Shown: piece by piece, positions 24,640 to 36,345 of the stretch
Layout of the letters: each line of letters opens with the position of its first letter
How positions within the stretch are numbered: the first letter of the stretch is position 1
Assembly: GCF_965363235.1 (NCBI RefSeq)
Contig: NC_134849.1
Coordinates: forward strand, 51,220,122 to 51,284,121
Source: Mytilus galloprovincialis
Lineage: Eukaryota > Mollusca > Bivalvia > Mytilida > Mytilidae
Direction of reading: 5' to 3'
DNA length: 64,000 nucleotides
The notes under the pieces: generated by a model
Database searches by the model: none
Told to the model about the DNA's origin: nothing
Seen by the model: only the letters and a program-made list of their open reading frames with translations
Position numbers and translations under genes: made by a program

Positions 24640-25478
24640 ACACACTCTGGTGTCATGTACAAACCGACAGACAGACGGTCAAGTATAAAGTATGAAATAA
24701 TAACGGTTCTCGAGAGGTAGAGCGGACACAATTTGTTAAGAACAACGAACGGATGGACAGACCGACGGACTGACCTTTGACCTAGGATGCATACATTATG
24801 ACACATTCTCTGGTGTTGGTTAATATATATGTTAAGTTGAAAATGTTTGTCAGGTATAAAGTATGAAATAATAACAGCTGTCATCTCAAAATATAGTGTG
24901 GATCAAATTTGGTAGCGATGGACAGACCAACAGACAGACAGACCTTTGACCTAGGAAGTTGCACATACATCATGACACACCCTCTGGTGTTGGTTAATAA
25001 ACATGTTAAGTATTAAGTATAAAATCATAACGGTTATCTAGATATGGAGCGGACACGGTCTTCACCACAGGACACGGGGTTGTCAACTGAAACCAAAGTT
25101 TTTGACCTTGACCTTTGACCTAGGAAGTTGTACATACATCATGACACACCCTCTGGTGTTGGTTAAAATGGATGTCAAGTATAAATTTTGAAATCATAAC
25201 GGTTCTCAAGATATAGAGCGGACACGATCTTCACCACAGGACACAGGGTTGTCAACTGAAACCAAAGTTTTTTTTACCTTGACCTTTGACCTAGGAAGTT
25301 GTACATACATCATGACACGCCCTCTGGTGGTGGTTAATAAACATGTAAAGTATTAAGTATGACATCATAATGGTTCTCTAGATATAGAGCGGACACAAAG
25401 TTAAAGTGTTACGGACGGACGGACGGACGGACAGACTGATCACTATAGGGCGACCCGCCTAAAGGCGGGGCCCTAATA
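24640..25478 (+). mobile_element. Non-autonomous tandem-core element (family b)
   Basis: About four and a half units of roughly 170 bp each carry CTCTGGTGTTGGTTAATA, AGTATAAAGTATGAAAT, ATAGAGCGGACAC and CTTTGACCTAGGAAGTTG. A run of CGGACGGACGGACGGACGG (about 25411-25434) is followed by a strong stem-loop, AGGGCGACCCGCC / GGCGGGGCCCT, ending in AATAATA near 25478. The 5' end is not clear; the layout matches the other tandem-core elements. It sits just downstream of the 3' end of the minus-strand DHHC gene. Confidence 0.75.
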
Positions 25479-25652
25479 ATACTTCCTAAGACAGGATGAA
25501 AACTAACATTCTACCACGCAAACTGCAGGAAATAATTGTGTTCAAAATAAGAAGAAGAAGCCAACGTAGCTACAGGGGAGAGCGGTGGAAATACATGTTC
25601 CCAGTTTGATAAAATATAAAGTTTAAAACAAGTATTATCAATTAACATTTAA

Positions 25653-26738
25653 TTAGTAGTTGTACACCTTTTTCTTATAATTTGAATAGTGATTTATTTT
25701 AACACCCTCCCATTTATATCCATCGTCTCTTTGTTTAAATAAAATAGTCATTGGAAATATGAAATTCAAAGCCCAGAAGTCCCCGAACACAGACCGGAAG
25801 TTTTGATTTACACTATTATTGCACTTAACCTTGACCTGTTTGGCGAATTCGAACATCGTTATTCCTTTGAACACTAGAACGGTCTGAGCAGTACAGTAGA
25901 CTATACCGAGTAGTCCACAAATAAACTCAATGTATAAATGAACTATTAGCAAAACGATATGGAAATTTAGATCCTCCGATCCTAGAACCCAACGATATAC
26001 TGTAATCGGCGGTAAATAATTCGTCCATGAATATGCTACTGGCCAATAAAAAGTTTCTAAATAAATCCATGTAAAGTGAAATGCGACTGCTCCTATAATT
26101 ATTGAATAAAATGATAATACGTAGAAGTATCGTTGATTTCTAAATCCTATACAAGTTCCCACAAAATAGCAATGGTGGTCACGTTTCAGAATGCAAGTTC
26201 TACATATATTACAGTGATATGCCCGTGGAGGTATATGTATTTCACAATCCTTGCAGTAATTCCAGGAAATTCCACCATCATCGCGTGGATTGTTCATCAT
26301 TTGTGGGTGACCATTTGAACGTGCTCCGTCTGCAAGAAATGACTCGAAATATTCTGGTGGATTATTCCATCTTTCTTTAGTTTCAATTGTCGGGTTGTCA
26401 CGTGTCTTTGTTATATTCGTACTATAAAATATCGTACAAAAATAATTCATGAACCATTCGACACAGACAAAAACTGTAAAAACTTTTAACCAATATCGGG
26501 TCCATTCATCAAAATCATCAAAAAGTCTTGGGATGACAAAACACAAAAACACATAAAGCTGTGTAGTTGACTGGAATGCAAATGTGAGGCGAGCATATTG
26601 TTTTGCTGCGTTTGCAGATTGAATTGAGCGTTCTTGGTCGTTGTATCGATGTCGCCATTTTTCCATGAGCGTCATGTCGTTCCATGCTTTATCTGATTGT
26701 TCCTCGTGTTTGTCAATATTTATTCTTACTGTCGCCAT
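25653..26738 (-). CDS. DHHC palmitoyltransferase, paralogue 1 (ZDHHC22/24-like)
   Basis: The 361-residue membrane S-acyltransferase transfers palmitate from acyl-CoA to cysteines of client proteins at the ER/Golgi or plasma membrane. The zinc-binding cysteine-rich domain spans about 160-205 ([18 protein letters not shown]), with the catalytic DHHC at 187-190 followed by [15 protein letters not shown]. Four hydrophobic segments lie near 52-70, 83-100, 203-225 and 260-290. A conserved tail block, [14 protein letters not shown], matches the C-terminal motif of the ZDHHC24-type group. The coding region is one exon. An acceptor (TTTTCCTTTGCAG) ends at 26749, ten bases before the ATG, so a leader intron exists. 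It is closest to the gene at 31210, with which it is divergently arranged. All catalytic residues are intact, so it is probably functional. Confidence 0.93.
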   Translation of the reverse strand: MATVRINIDKHEEQSDKAWNDMTLMEKWRHRYNDQERSIQSANAAKQYARLTFAFQSTTQLYVFLCFVIPRLFDDFDEWTRYWLKVFTVFVCVEWFMNYFCTIFYSTNITKTRDNPTIETKERWNNPPEYFESFLADGARSNGHPQMMNNPRDDGGISWNYCKDCEIHIPPRAYHCNICRTCILKRDHHCYFVGTCIGFRNQRYFYVLSFYSIIIGAVAFHFTWIYLETFYWPVAYSWTNYLPPITVYRWVLGSEDLNFHIVLLIVHLYIEFICGLLGIVYCTAQTVLVFKGITMFEFAKQVKVKCNNSVNQNFRSVFGDFWALNFIFPMTILFKQRDDGYKWEGVKINHYSNYKKKVYNY

Positions 26739-27019
26739 TTGTCAAGGTCTGCAAAGGAAAATAACGATAAACATATTTAAAATTTGATCGTCAAGAATAT
26801 TGAAGATTTAAGATTTTTAGCGACAATCGTCAATTGATTTTAATAGTGTATTCTAATGTTTTTCTCATTCTGATTAAAATCAGCTCCCACTTATCCACTT
26901 GCGTTTATTCGCAAGTGAAAAGTGGGGTCCGTGGACTGTTTTTTGCTGTTACACCAGCTTTCCTATAGGTTAGGGTGCGCGAACATGTTAAACTCCGCTG
27001 CATTGTTTGTAAGTAAGTC

Positions 27020-27250
27020 AAACTCCTATAATTCAGTGGTTGTCGTTAGTTGCTTTATATCAAATAATTTGGTTTTTTTTGTTTTTCTGCATCAATCAGA
27101 ACGTTAGTTTTCGGGTTTGGATTGTTTTACATTTATCATATCGAAGACTTTATTGCTTGCTATTTAGTATGGATTTTGCTCATTAAAGGTCGTATGAGGA
27201 CCCTTAGCTATAGCATTTACGTCATTCGTTCTCTGGTGGAAAATCTTGAA
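27020..27250 (+). mobile_element. SINE-like dispersed repeat, diverged
   Basis: Blocks CTATAATTCAGTGGTTGTCG, AACGTTAGTTTTCGGGTTTG, GATTGTTTTACATTTATCAT, GGATTTTGCTCATTAAAGG and TCGTTCTCTGGTGGAAAAT follow the same order as the copy at 13775-14052. It is diverged, and the terminal CATACCACATC segment is missing. Confidence 0.65.
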
Positions 27251-27374
27251 TAAATAAGACTTCTCATTTTTGGAATTAAATATTGCCTTTTTTTCATATT
27301 TTTTAGGAATAAAAACAATGCAAAGACTGCTTACAAAACATTGCTGAAATCTAGTGTGGCAACAGCACGTTCGT

Positions 27375-27539
27375 CAGGGGCGGATGCAGGAATTTTCGAA
27401 AGGGGGGGTGCTAACCCAGGGCAAAAGGGGGGGTGCAGGGGGGTGCAAAACATATGTCCCGATACAAATGCATTGATCGGCAAAAATAAAGGGGGGTGCG
27501 CACCCCCGGAACCCCCCCCCCCCCCTGGATCCGCCACTG
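27375..27539. mobile_element. GGCGGATCCAG palindromic element with 5-bp target duplication
   Basis: The ends are CAGGGGCGGATGCAGG and CCTGGATCCGCCACTG, an inverted pair. TTCGT lies directly on both sides (27370-27374 and 27540-27544), so this is a clean transposition footprint. The interior is G/C-run rich (GGGGGGTGC repeated). It looks like a non-autonomous DNA transposon. Decayed pieces of the same family lie near 28433-28448 and 30350-30380. Confidence 0.8.
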
Positions 27540-30211
27540 TTCGTCATTCACGTTTTGGTGGCAATATTTGAAATTGAAACGATTTTTAATTGGTTACAAA
27601 TTAGACTAAGAGCTATAATTTTCTGATGTGTGTGGCTTAAAAGTTTGGTTGGCATGTTTTCTTTGTTGGTTTAAATGTTTGCTCAAGCGTTTTATCTATG
27701 ATTGACATCTGCGATTAATTCAAATATGTATTGTCATATAAACTCTGAACAATAATAGATAGGCAGAGATTTGGCTTGAATACAGAATACTTAACATCAA
27801 AAGTATAATGTAAACAAGCTGAAGCCCGGATATATCCATGCTTTGATTGCAGATGTCAAACTTAATTACACAATTGTACAATGCTTGGCAAACACCAATG
27901 CAAACAAAGCAAGCAAGCTAACCAAACATTTAAACTACAAGCATTTGGAAAATAGCTCTAACACGATATTCATATTATAAAAAAACTGTAAAATACGAAG
28001 ATAAGATGCTTGGATATACTTGGGAAATTTGTTTAAATTTTGGGATTTTTTTTTAATTGCTGCTTGTTGGAGTGTCACAATTTGCAGCACTACAAGAAGA
28101 CAAAACCAGAATCCAAATTGTCCATATAGTGTATCGAAAAGGGGGGTGCATGGTTATCATAATGTGCCATTCTTTAACAACATAATTCACTTTAATTGCC
28201 ATGTTTAAGATATCAACTTTGATGTATTTGGATACATTAGTGAAAATAACATAAGGTTTTATCAGAGTGAGGAGGAAACACATTAAATGCATATATAATC
28301 CTTGTATCTTAACTTTTTTACTCAACCAGTGTATCCTGTAAAAAGGGGGTTGGGGTCTGAGCATGGATGAATGGGAAGTAAAAATGCATTTGAATGGGGA
28401 CATATAGTTGGTCTTTTAAAAATGACTCAGTGGATCCGCCCCCGACTTTACATAGATAGTAAATTACGATCGCCGGCTAAAAAATCGAAAAATAAGCCGA
28501 AAAAATATGTTAAATTATTATAACAGGAAACCAGGGATATAATATGTAAACAGTATAGTAGTCCCAGAAGGAACATAATAAAAGGGGATACGTGCTAATT
28601 TAAGATCATTTAAGCTTGTTTGAAAGACACCAAACGTGACTTGACATAGCCAGATCGGCTCGCTGGCAATTTAAAGGAAGCTATATCAGACTTTATGTAT
28701 ATATAAATAGTATATTGGATTTTAATATTGATCATTAAAAGTGTGTGTGTCCAGTGTCCTGAGGAGGTATAACAATAACAAGTTTAAGCTACTTTACGTT
28801 ATAATACTTACATACAAATCAGTTCAAAATAAAGCTTTCTTTTGAAAAGTTCGAACATGACTCGTTAAAACATTTCAGTGATCAGTTCTATTTATATTTA
28901 TATTCCTTCACTACCAGGTAAACAATGCATACCTGCCTGGACTAAATCAATATTATAAATTTATAATGTGATCCCGGAACATAAAATGTGTATATTAGTC
29001 CCTGAATGAACCTTACAAGACAACTTGTGTTTTTTTTTTAAATATTAGCCTCTGGATTAAAACAAAAGGGTTATGGTCATTAGTAGCTTATAAAGTTTTG
29101 TGATGGTTAAATTTTATGCCCATAAAAAGCCAAAGTCATCCACTTCTATTTAGAAGTAATACTGTATGAAATATAAATATATGCTACTTTGAATATATAA
29201 AAAAAGGAATAAACTTGCACAAATACATTTCACTTTTATCGATGTCAAATTATTCTATTCGCTAAATTGAGTAATCTTTCTCGTCGTAAAAGATAAATAT
29301 TTATCGTGCGTTACATGTTTATTGAACTTTCATAAAGAAGTTATTAAAACGAACAAAGTTGTTGTAACATGTCACTTTTTCGTCAATCAATTCAATGCTA
29401 TACATTTTTAAAATCAATTCTGAGTGAATAACCAAATATCTAAACTTTTCATGACCAGTCAAGCATACACAAAGTTTTTTTTAATTATTTGTAAGCTTAT
29501 GTATTTGTCATAACAAGTTGGTCGTCAATAATTAAACAGAATCGAGTTATATCGGTCAATTAATTATGCCATTGTTGACCATTGGTCAATTACTTTGACA
29601 GGTAATATTTATTACCGGTGTAAAATCTGGTGCTATTTAATTTTAAATACGTTGATACATGCTACTAGTGAAAATTCCACAGGAAAATATAAATTTATGT
29701 ATCTTTTGAATTGAAAGCACAAAAGTTATTCCACTCAAGGTAAGTTTGATCAATGTAAATTAATAGCACATAAAGTAGTTATACCACAAAATACACATTA
29801 TACCCGAATTATCCGGCCGTGACAAGGGGTTATTAATCGACAATGTATCATTTGAATCCCCCTCGTGTTTCTGTACAATTGTAGGTAGATAGTCTTCTAT
29901 ATATGTGTCCCATTCCATTATTTTTTCACTGCAAGTTTACTATAATATTGCAAAACAAACCTATCGGGTACACTATCAGGTATCTGTGCAATATAAAAAC
30001 AGCCGGATAGTGTACCTTTTGTTGCTAGGAACTGAGAGTGGTGGATATGATACCCTGCCACGTCCTTCGGTGTTTTGCTTGATATTTTTCTTTGTATCGA
30101 GCAGATGATAAAAAATATTATTTTTGTTGTTTAATACCACTGTCCCCGATTCGGGCGAGGGTCGGGCGATCTGTAACATGTTTAACCTCGCCATATTCTT
30201 TATGAACCTAT

Positions 30212-30335
30212 CCCAAGTCAGGAGGCTGTTCAGTAGTTGTCATTGGTTCACGTCTGTCATATTCGTAAATTGTTTGTTGTAAATTAGGCCGTAACTTTCC
30301 TCTATTGAATTGTTTTATATGACGAGTTCTTTTAT
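30212..30335 (+). repeat. SINE-like repeat, 5' fragment
   Basis: CCCAAGTCAGGAGGCTGTTC, AGTAGTTGTCATTGGTTCAC and TTGAATTGTTTTATATGACG correspond to the first half of the element at 13775-14052. The second half is absent. Confidence 0.6.
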
Positions 30336-31209
30336 TTTCGACTATACGGTCAGTGGTGGTTCCAGGGGGTGGGTGGGAGATGCGCCCGTATGTTACGAAC
30401 AAACACAATTTCTTTCATAATTTCATGATATCAATCCAGTTACCCACATCTAAAAACTCTCCAATAACAGTGACTTGTCGAAATCTCAGTTGACAAACCG
30501 TAATCACAAAAAGGAGGGGTGTCGAAGTGTTCTGGAAACTCTTGTACGGCTACCTCGTTTCTTAAGTACACACATCTATGTGTTAATCTTTTGTTCAAGC
30601 TGTCTTTTTATATGCAAAAGTTCCTCTTGGATACACCCACACGTTTCCCACATTTTGATAATCCAGGATCCGCCAATGCAACGATAACTCAGATATATTA
30701 ACAATTCTGTCCTACTGATTTAGGTATAGAGGGTCTTCGGTCAGCATAGCCATTATTTATACTAACAATCTTAATTTGACGTTATTGTATGTATACTTAT
30801 TATAAGTACAAGCTACCATGTTTTAGAGCATTTTGGAATAAACGTATGTTTCTCTATTAAACAATTTCTCAATAAACATTATTTGTATGCGCAAATATAG
30901 TAGTAATGTGCGCGATGGCAATACACCGACGATCTGGATCTATTCAAAAGTATCTGGATGTCGTTCGATCACCGTAAAACTGTTTTGTATACAGGAGTTG
31001 CTTGTCGATATAAAAAGGGTCATTTCAACCAGTTAAAGTTTGGCTCAATGCGTTCGAATTTTACACTATCTCATACGCGGAACGTTTAATGACCAAAGTA
31101 GTTATATATAATAGGAGACTAACAAAAAATAAGGCGATCAGACCAAGCTTACAACATTGTGACACTTGATTTATCAGACCTTTGTTTCTTTTTCTACAGA
31201 TAACCTAAA

Positions 31210-32298
31210 ATGGCAACGATTCGAGTAAATATCAACAAACAAGAAGAGGAACCAGAAAAATCATGGAAAGAAATGACACTTATGGAAAAGTTCCGGAAAA
31301 AATACAGCGACAGACGAGAAGTTGCCTTAAAAGATGCTGGAAGAATGGCAAGATACGCCTACATATCCATTGCATTCCAGACTTTGACACAACCGTATAT
31401 GTTTCTGTGCTTTATTATTCCCAGACTTTTTGAAGAATACGATTCATGGACTCAGTACTGGTTAAAACTAATGTTTATGTTCCTGGTCGTGCAAACTTTA
31501 ATGAACTATTTTTGTACGTTATTTTACTCTACAAATATTATAAAAACTCGTGACAACCCAACAGTGCAAATGAAAGAAAGATGGGAAAATCCCCCAGAAT
31601 ACTTTGAATCTTACAACGCAAACCAACCTCTAACGAACGGAAACGCCAAACATCTCATGAACTGTCCACAAGATGAGTCTGGGTTACCATGGAAATACTG
31701 TGACGAGTGTGATTTTTATATTCCGCCACGTGCTCACCATTGCTATGTTTGCAGAACGTGCATATTGAAACACGACCATCATTGTTACTTTGTAGGCACG
31801 TGTATCGGATTCAAAAACCAAAGATATTTTTTCGTTCTAAATTTATATGCTTCGCTTCTAGGATGTATTAGTTTTTATTCCACCATCAAATATTTACAAT
31901 ACTTTTACTGGCCGACTGCATACTCATGGACAAACTTTTTTCCACCACTCGCCATATTCCGGTGGTGTTATGGAGCAGAGGATTTGAACATCAACACCAT
32001 TTTACTTTTATTGCAGTTATATAATGAAATTTTATACGGCGTATTCGGCATCATATATTTCACATCACAGTTGACATTAGTTATTAAGGGAGTTACAATG
32101 TTTGAATTTTCGAAAAGAGTAAGAGTAAAATGCAAAAACAGTATAAACCAGAACTTCCGGTCTGTATTTGGAGATTTCTGGGCGCTGAACTTTTTATTTC
32201 CGATGACAATTCTGTTCAAGCAAAGAGACGATGGGTTTAAATGGGAGGGTATTAAAGTCGATTACAACAGTAATTATGAACACAAATTGCCTAAATAA
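31210..32298 (+). CDS. DHHC palmitoyltransferase, paralogue 2 (ZDHHC22/24-like)
   Basis: The 362-residue protein parallels the one at 25653-26738 from MATxRxNI to the end. The cysteine-rich domain is about 162-207 (YCDECDF, PPRAHHC, CRTC), with catalytic DHHC at 189-192 and [15 protein letters not shown] after it. Hydrophobic segments occupy similar positions, and the tail keeps [14 protein letters not shown] and KQRDDGFKWEGIKVD. The role is protein S-palmitoylation; clients are unknown. The coding region is one exon, with an acceptor (TTTTTCTACAG) ending at 31199, ten bases before the ATG. A canonical AATAAA (32294-32299) overlaps the stop codon, which would give a very short 3' UTR if used. 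Transcription is away from paralogue 1. All active-site residues are intact. Confidence 0.94.
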   Translation: MATIRVNINKQEEEPEKSWKEMTLMEKFRKKYSDRREVALKDAGRMARYAYISIAFQTLTQPYMFLCFIIPRLFEEYDSWTQYWLKLMFMFLVVQTLMNYFCTLFYSTNIIKTRDNPTVQMKERWENPPEYFESYNANQPLTNGNAKHLMNCPQDESGLPWKYCDECDFYIPPRAHHCYVCRTCILKHDHHCYFVGTCIGFKNQRYFFVLNLYASLLGCISFYSTIKYLQYFYWPTAYSWTNFFPPLAIFRWCYGAEDLNINTILLLLQLYNEILYGVFGIIYFTSQLTLVIKGVTMFEFSKRVRVKCKNSINQNFRSVFGDFWALNFLFPMTILFKQRDDGFKWEGIKVDYNSNYEHKLPK

Positions 32299-32414
32299 AA
32301 TATAAAAGAATGGTTTTATAGTTTAATGAGTTGTATTTATGTGGGTCTTTAATTTAATTTTGATGTCGTTTTTGAGGAACGGACGTCGATCCGAGTCTAA
32401 CATGCATATATATA

Positions 32415-33190
32415 TAATAATAATTCTTGAAAAACAGACAAAAACCAATTTTGTTATGGCCAATACATTGACAAAACAAACATGATCAAACATAATGAAA
32501 GCTCGACAATATTATAAGAGATAAGATAAAGTTCTAATGACTCTTTAATAAAAGAAACCACTGCTTTTACATCATTTGGTGTTTATGGATTTAGTATAAT
32601 CACGAGTTTATCAGTAAAATTAAGTGTATTAAAATTTACATATTTTTGTATGTAATATTTTAGAAAGATTTCTCTTTTATTTTTATCAATTTTACAGTTA
32701 AAGAAAAAATGGAATTCATCGTCTAAGTCTAAGATATTACATATTTTACATTTGCATTCATTTCGTGGTATTTTGGTATATCGTCCAGTTTATGATCGCT
32801 TATTCTAAATTTGGTTAACATTTTTCTTGTTTCTTTACTGGATGCGATAGGTAGTATTTCATTTGGTTATTTATATTAGATTTACGAAATTTATATAGAC
32901 ATAGTATATTATTTTCGTTTAAGCTATTTATTTTATCATTAATAAGAGTTTGATAATAGTTAATATAACCCTTTTTTTTAATTGGGGTTTTAACATTTTA
33001 GTCTGTTTTAAAGTTTTAGTTTCCTCAATAAGTTTGATGTCAATATTTATATCTTGTAACAAATTTACAAAAAAAAAAAAGTATAGCAAGAGTATACACA
33101 ATAGAGAACATTTGCAGTATTTGAGTCTAAGATAATAACGATGCGAGTTATTTCCCTTCCTTATGTGTAGCACTGATTTCATGCAATAAA
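32415..33190 (-). mobile_element. LINE 3' relic (C-terminal Cys/His domain)
   Basis: On the minus strand about 32595-32800 encodes RYTKIPRNECKCKICNILDL, then DDEFHFFFNC, then KREIFLKYYI. This is the terminal zinc-knuckle region of a LINE ORF2. Upstream in other frames (about 32830-33190) are short matching pieces, such as NSLNENNILCLYKFRKSN. Frames shift several times and stops occur, so it is dead. The 3' tail ends near AAGAATTATTATTATATATA at about 32415. It differs from the 6.1-8.5 kb LINE and sits in the 3' flank of the DHHC gene. Confidence 0.75.
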
Positions 33191-33367
33191 GAGCTTTCAA
33201 TTTGGCGAGAATGTAAACTAGACCTTCCGGTTTGTATTTAGAAAGTTGTGGGCGATGAACTCCATTACTCTAAAATTTTGACGAATAGTAATAGTATGAA
33301 GTCAGAAGAAATATCAAATCGCTCAGTTTAACAATTTTACAACCTTTGGAAAAAAAACGCGTTTATA

Positions 33368-34666
33368 TTATGAAATACATTCCATCTCAATACCAGACCA
33401 TATAGAACTCCAGTATTGTGACATAAATTTTCTAAACGTTATAATATCTGCCATTAGTCTGTTTGGACAGTTTGATATAATGATTTTTATTATTTCTTCT
33501 GATCCTTGTTTTTGTATAACGAGGTAATACATTTTGTACATACATAAGCGATATAGAGACGTTGGTGTCAACGATTCTGCTTCCAAGATTTTTCTCACGT
33601 GTAGCAAGTGATCTCTCGTCAGTTTTAATGCAATAAGTCCTAGATTGTCATAAACACAAATTTGTGGCGTATACACCAGTAGGGAATGATATCCTATGAG
33701 GCAATGAACCGGTTCGTTGTTATCCAAGAAATAAAACAAAGCTAATTTCCCATTGACGTCCTTTAATGAGGCATCAGCTCCTTTTCTGAGAAGCATGGCA
33801 ATTTTGTATCCGTTACCAATCTGTGCTGCAAACATCAGGGCAGTTTTACCACATGCATTTGTGTCGTCTGTTGATATTTCATCAGTAAAAGATTCAATAA
33901 ATTTTTCAGATACCTGTTGATTCTGTACAAGACAATGAATAAGTCCGTTCTCAAATGTGTCTCTAGACTTTTTATTACATCCTAGGCTAATCAAATAGTC
34001 TGTCATGTTTTCTGGACCAAATGTTGCACCAAAGAGAAGCGGCGTCATTCCATATGTGTTGCGATATTCTATATCTGATCCTGCTTCTTTTAAAATTAAA
34101 AATGGTTCCTGCAAACCTTTCTGTGCACAAAAATGTAGAAGAGTGTTTCCAAAAATGTCTATTTCCTCACATGGATCTGCGCCATAACGAAGCAAAACAT
34201 TGAGACATTTTTCTGAACAATCACGCAATGCTTTCATTGTATTTCTAAAATGGAGAGCAATGCCATCTTCTGCATTAATTTCGCCTGGATGTGTTCTAGG
34301 CCAATACTGTATACAAATGTTAATTGAAGTTCTTCCAAATTTGTCTCTGATATTGACGTCTGAGCCATATTTGCAGAACATTTCCACTAACTTTGCCCTC
34401 CTCAATAGGCAGGCCAGATGTAATGGAGACAACTGAAGAGTCCTTGATATATACTCTTCTGATTCATCTTCAAAGCTGGAACAATCTTTATGGAGGATAT
34501 TCAAATCGAGTCGCTGGCTGTTTATTAGTTTGAGACATGATTTGGTATCGTTCTGTACAATAAAATCATGCAGTGTTCTCCACAGATTGTTGTGATCTGA
34601 TGTCTGGTTTCCGTTCCTCTGGTATGGGTTATCTACGTTATGTGTTTTGGAATATACGCAGCCCAT
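33368..34666 (-). CDS. Ankyrin-repeat protein with SOCS-box-like C-terminus and MGC acylation signal (ASB-like)
   Basis: 432 residues. The N-terminus, MGCVYSK, fits the N-myristoylation consensus (Gly2, Ser6, Lys7) with Cys3 placed for palmitoylation, as in Src-family kinases. About six ankyrin repeats run from about 79 to 315, for example SPLHLACLLRRAKLVEMFCK, YGMTPLLFGA and GKTALMFAAQIGNG. Near the C-terminus, residues 370-379 (SLYRLCMYKM) match the BC-box pattern [ST]LxxxCxxx(hydrophobic) of SOCS boxes. The following cullin-box position reads NCPNRL instead of LPLP. The likely role is a membrane-anchored substrate receptor for an elongin/cullin ubiquitin ligase; this is inference, and a plain ankyrin scaffold is the alternative. 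The coding region is one exon, with an acceptor (CTAACTAAGCAG) ending five bases before the ATG. It lies between two palmitoyltransferase genes. Confidence 0.88.
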   Translation of the reverse strand: MGCVYSKTHNVDNPYQRNGNQTSDHNNLWRTLHDFIVQNDTKSCLKLINSQRLDLNILHKDCSSFEDESEEYISRTLQLSPLHLACLLRRAKLVEMFCKYGSDVNIRDKFGRTSINICIQYWPRTHPGEINAEDGIALHFRNTMKALRDCSEKCLNVLLRYGADPCEEIDIFGNTLLHFCAQKGLQEPFLILKEAGSDIEYRNTYGMTPLLFGATFGPENMTDYLISLGCNKKSRDTFENGLIHCLVQNQQVSEKFIESFTDEISTDDTNACGKTALMFAAQIGNGYKIAMLLRKGADASLKDVNGKLALFYFLDNNEPVHCLIGYHSLLVYTPQICVYDNLGLIALKLTRDHLLHVRKILEAESLTPTSLYRLCMYKMYYLVIQKQGSEEIIKIIISNCPNRLMADIITFRKFMSQYWSSIWSGIEMECIS

Positions 34667-35759
34667 CTTCTCTGCTTAGTTAGTGATGGAAAACAACTCC
34701 GTAAACGTCATTGAATGTATACGTCACAGCTGGACATTTATATCAACAAAGAAGTATAACAAAGCGCAATATAAATTTTCAAGAAATAATTTATTTATTA
34801 CATCGTAACGGTAGTAAAAATTTGAATCGCCCTGATATTTGGGCAAATCTTTATTTCAGGGGAAATTTAAAAGTCATCCTGACATGTCCGACATTGCTTA
34901 ATATGACATTGCTTAATTATGACGATGATCTGTTTGGCTGTATATAATAAATTTATCTAGGAAGACGCAGCAACGCCCTTTCAGAATAAAGACTCATTCA
35001 CAGTAATCATTCGAAAAATTACCGTTTGGAAACATTCGTTGTTGATTATTCTTGAAGACAAGACAACAATGGATCAAATAGATTGGGACAATAAACTTGT
35101 ATCTCGAAAGAGAACATTTTCAAAAATTCTTTAACCATGCATTGTTAACGGGTCAGAAGCAACCTGTTGCGTTTCGTATTATTCGGATAAAGATTTCAAA
35201 TAATCTATATTTAGATCGGAATCGATCGGCGGATAATTCGTGAAAAACTTTCCACTGGACACTCATTGACCAATCAATACATAATAATAATTCAAACATA
35301 AAGGCAATGTACCGCTGATTTAGACACGAACTTTTCATACCTTAACACATACCATTGGAAAATTGATTCGAAATTACAATAACTTTCATTTTCTTTTCGG
35401 AGAAAAAATATATGATGAACTGTAAATGCCGAGTTCTGTATATATAGATCCGGTAGACTTAGTTTCCTGTTTGTTTAATAATATTAAAGCATGATACACT
35501 GATCGATAATTTTAAGATGGCTTGAGAAAACAGCTACTTTGTGGTGCCTTTTTTAGAACACTAAATGCAAATGCAAATAATCCCGTCGTGTTTTCGTAAT
35601 AACCATTTTACGATGAAGTTAACTATACTTTTGGGACAAATCACTTTAAAATTATAGAAAATTCTATCAACTCTTAACGAAAAAAATGGTCAATGGCCGT
35701 TAGATAAGTTTGATATAGCTTGACAAAAAACAAACATTTTACCATTTGCATTTATACAC

Positions 35760-36345
35760 AAGATTTTCAAGATTTTATTCATAACCTCAGACACATACTT
35801 ATGTACAAGAGGACAATATACACAAACATATTAAGATAATACATAGCGAGACAGGACAAACGAAACACAAATACATAGTATATTTTAAAAGACAATTGGT
35901 ATAATTAGATTAAGTATTTTATGATTTTCTTCACGAAAATTGATAATTTCCTTTGAATTTGTACGTTACATATAGACAACAAGCCAGTGAATTTGTGCTT
36001 GCTTGGATTCATTACATAGTAATTTGGTATAAACTTTGATCTAAGAGCAGAAACATCAGCATTTTTACAGGTAAACAATATATGAAACTCATCCCCTATT
36101 CCCTCATTACATAATGTACATATTCTATTTTCCCTCGCGATCCCCGCCATCACAACGATCACTTAAAATATTAAAGACCTTAAACTTTTTTACATTTAAT
36201 TCGATATCCCGTTTAATTATCTTATGCATGCATAAAAGTTTTGGAAGGTGTTTGGGAAAAATCTGGTAATGTATTGTCATGGTTGTATGATTGTTTTTGG
36301 ATTTTTTTTTCGGCTTAAAAAAAAACACATTTTCTATCATATTTT
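35760..36345 (-). mobile_element. LINE 3' relic (C-terminal Cys/His domain)
   Basis: The minus-strand frame ending at 35905 reads RENRICTLCNEGIGDEFHIL, then FTCKNADVSALRSKFIPNYY. This is the classic C-terminal block of mollusc LINE ORF2 proteins. The preceding segment (about 36150-36340: FPKHLPKLLCMHKII, KFKVFN) is in another frame, so a frameshift separates them. Below 35905 is a 3' tail of about 145 bp. It is a separate insertion from the 32.4-33.2 kb relic. Confidence 0.75.

Larger units (their letters stand above)
26750..31198. other. 4.5-kb divergent intergenic region between two DHHC genes
   Basis: It must contain the leader exons and promoters of both head-to-head DHHC genes, but none can be placed by eye. 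It holds a SINE-like copy (27020-27250), a palindromic element with target duplication (27375-27539) and a SINE-like fragment (30212-30335). An imperfect inverted pair GGGTACACTATC / GATAGTGTACC lies near 29967-30018. No coding exon is recognised. Confidence 0.5.

Noticed and set aside
27331-27571. Gly/Pro-rich frames on both strands
   Set aside because: They fall within the GGCGGATCCAG palindromic element and its G/C runs.
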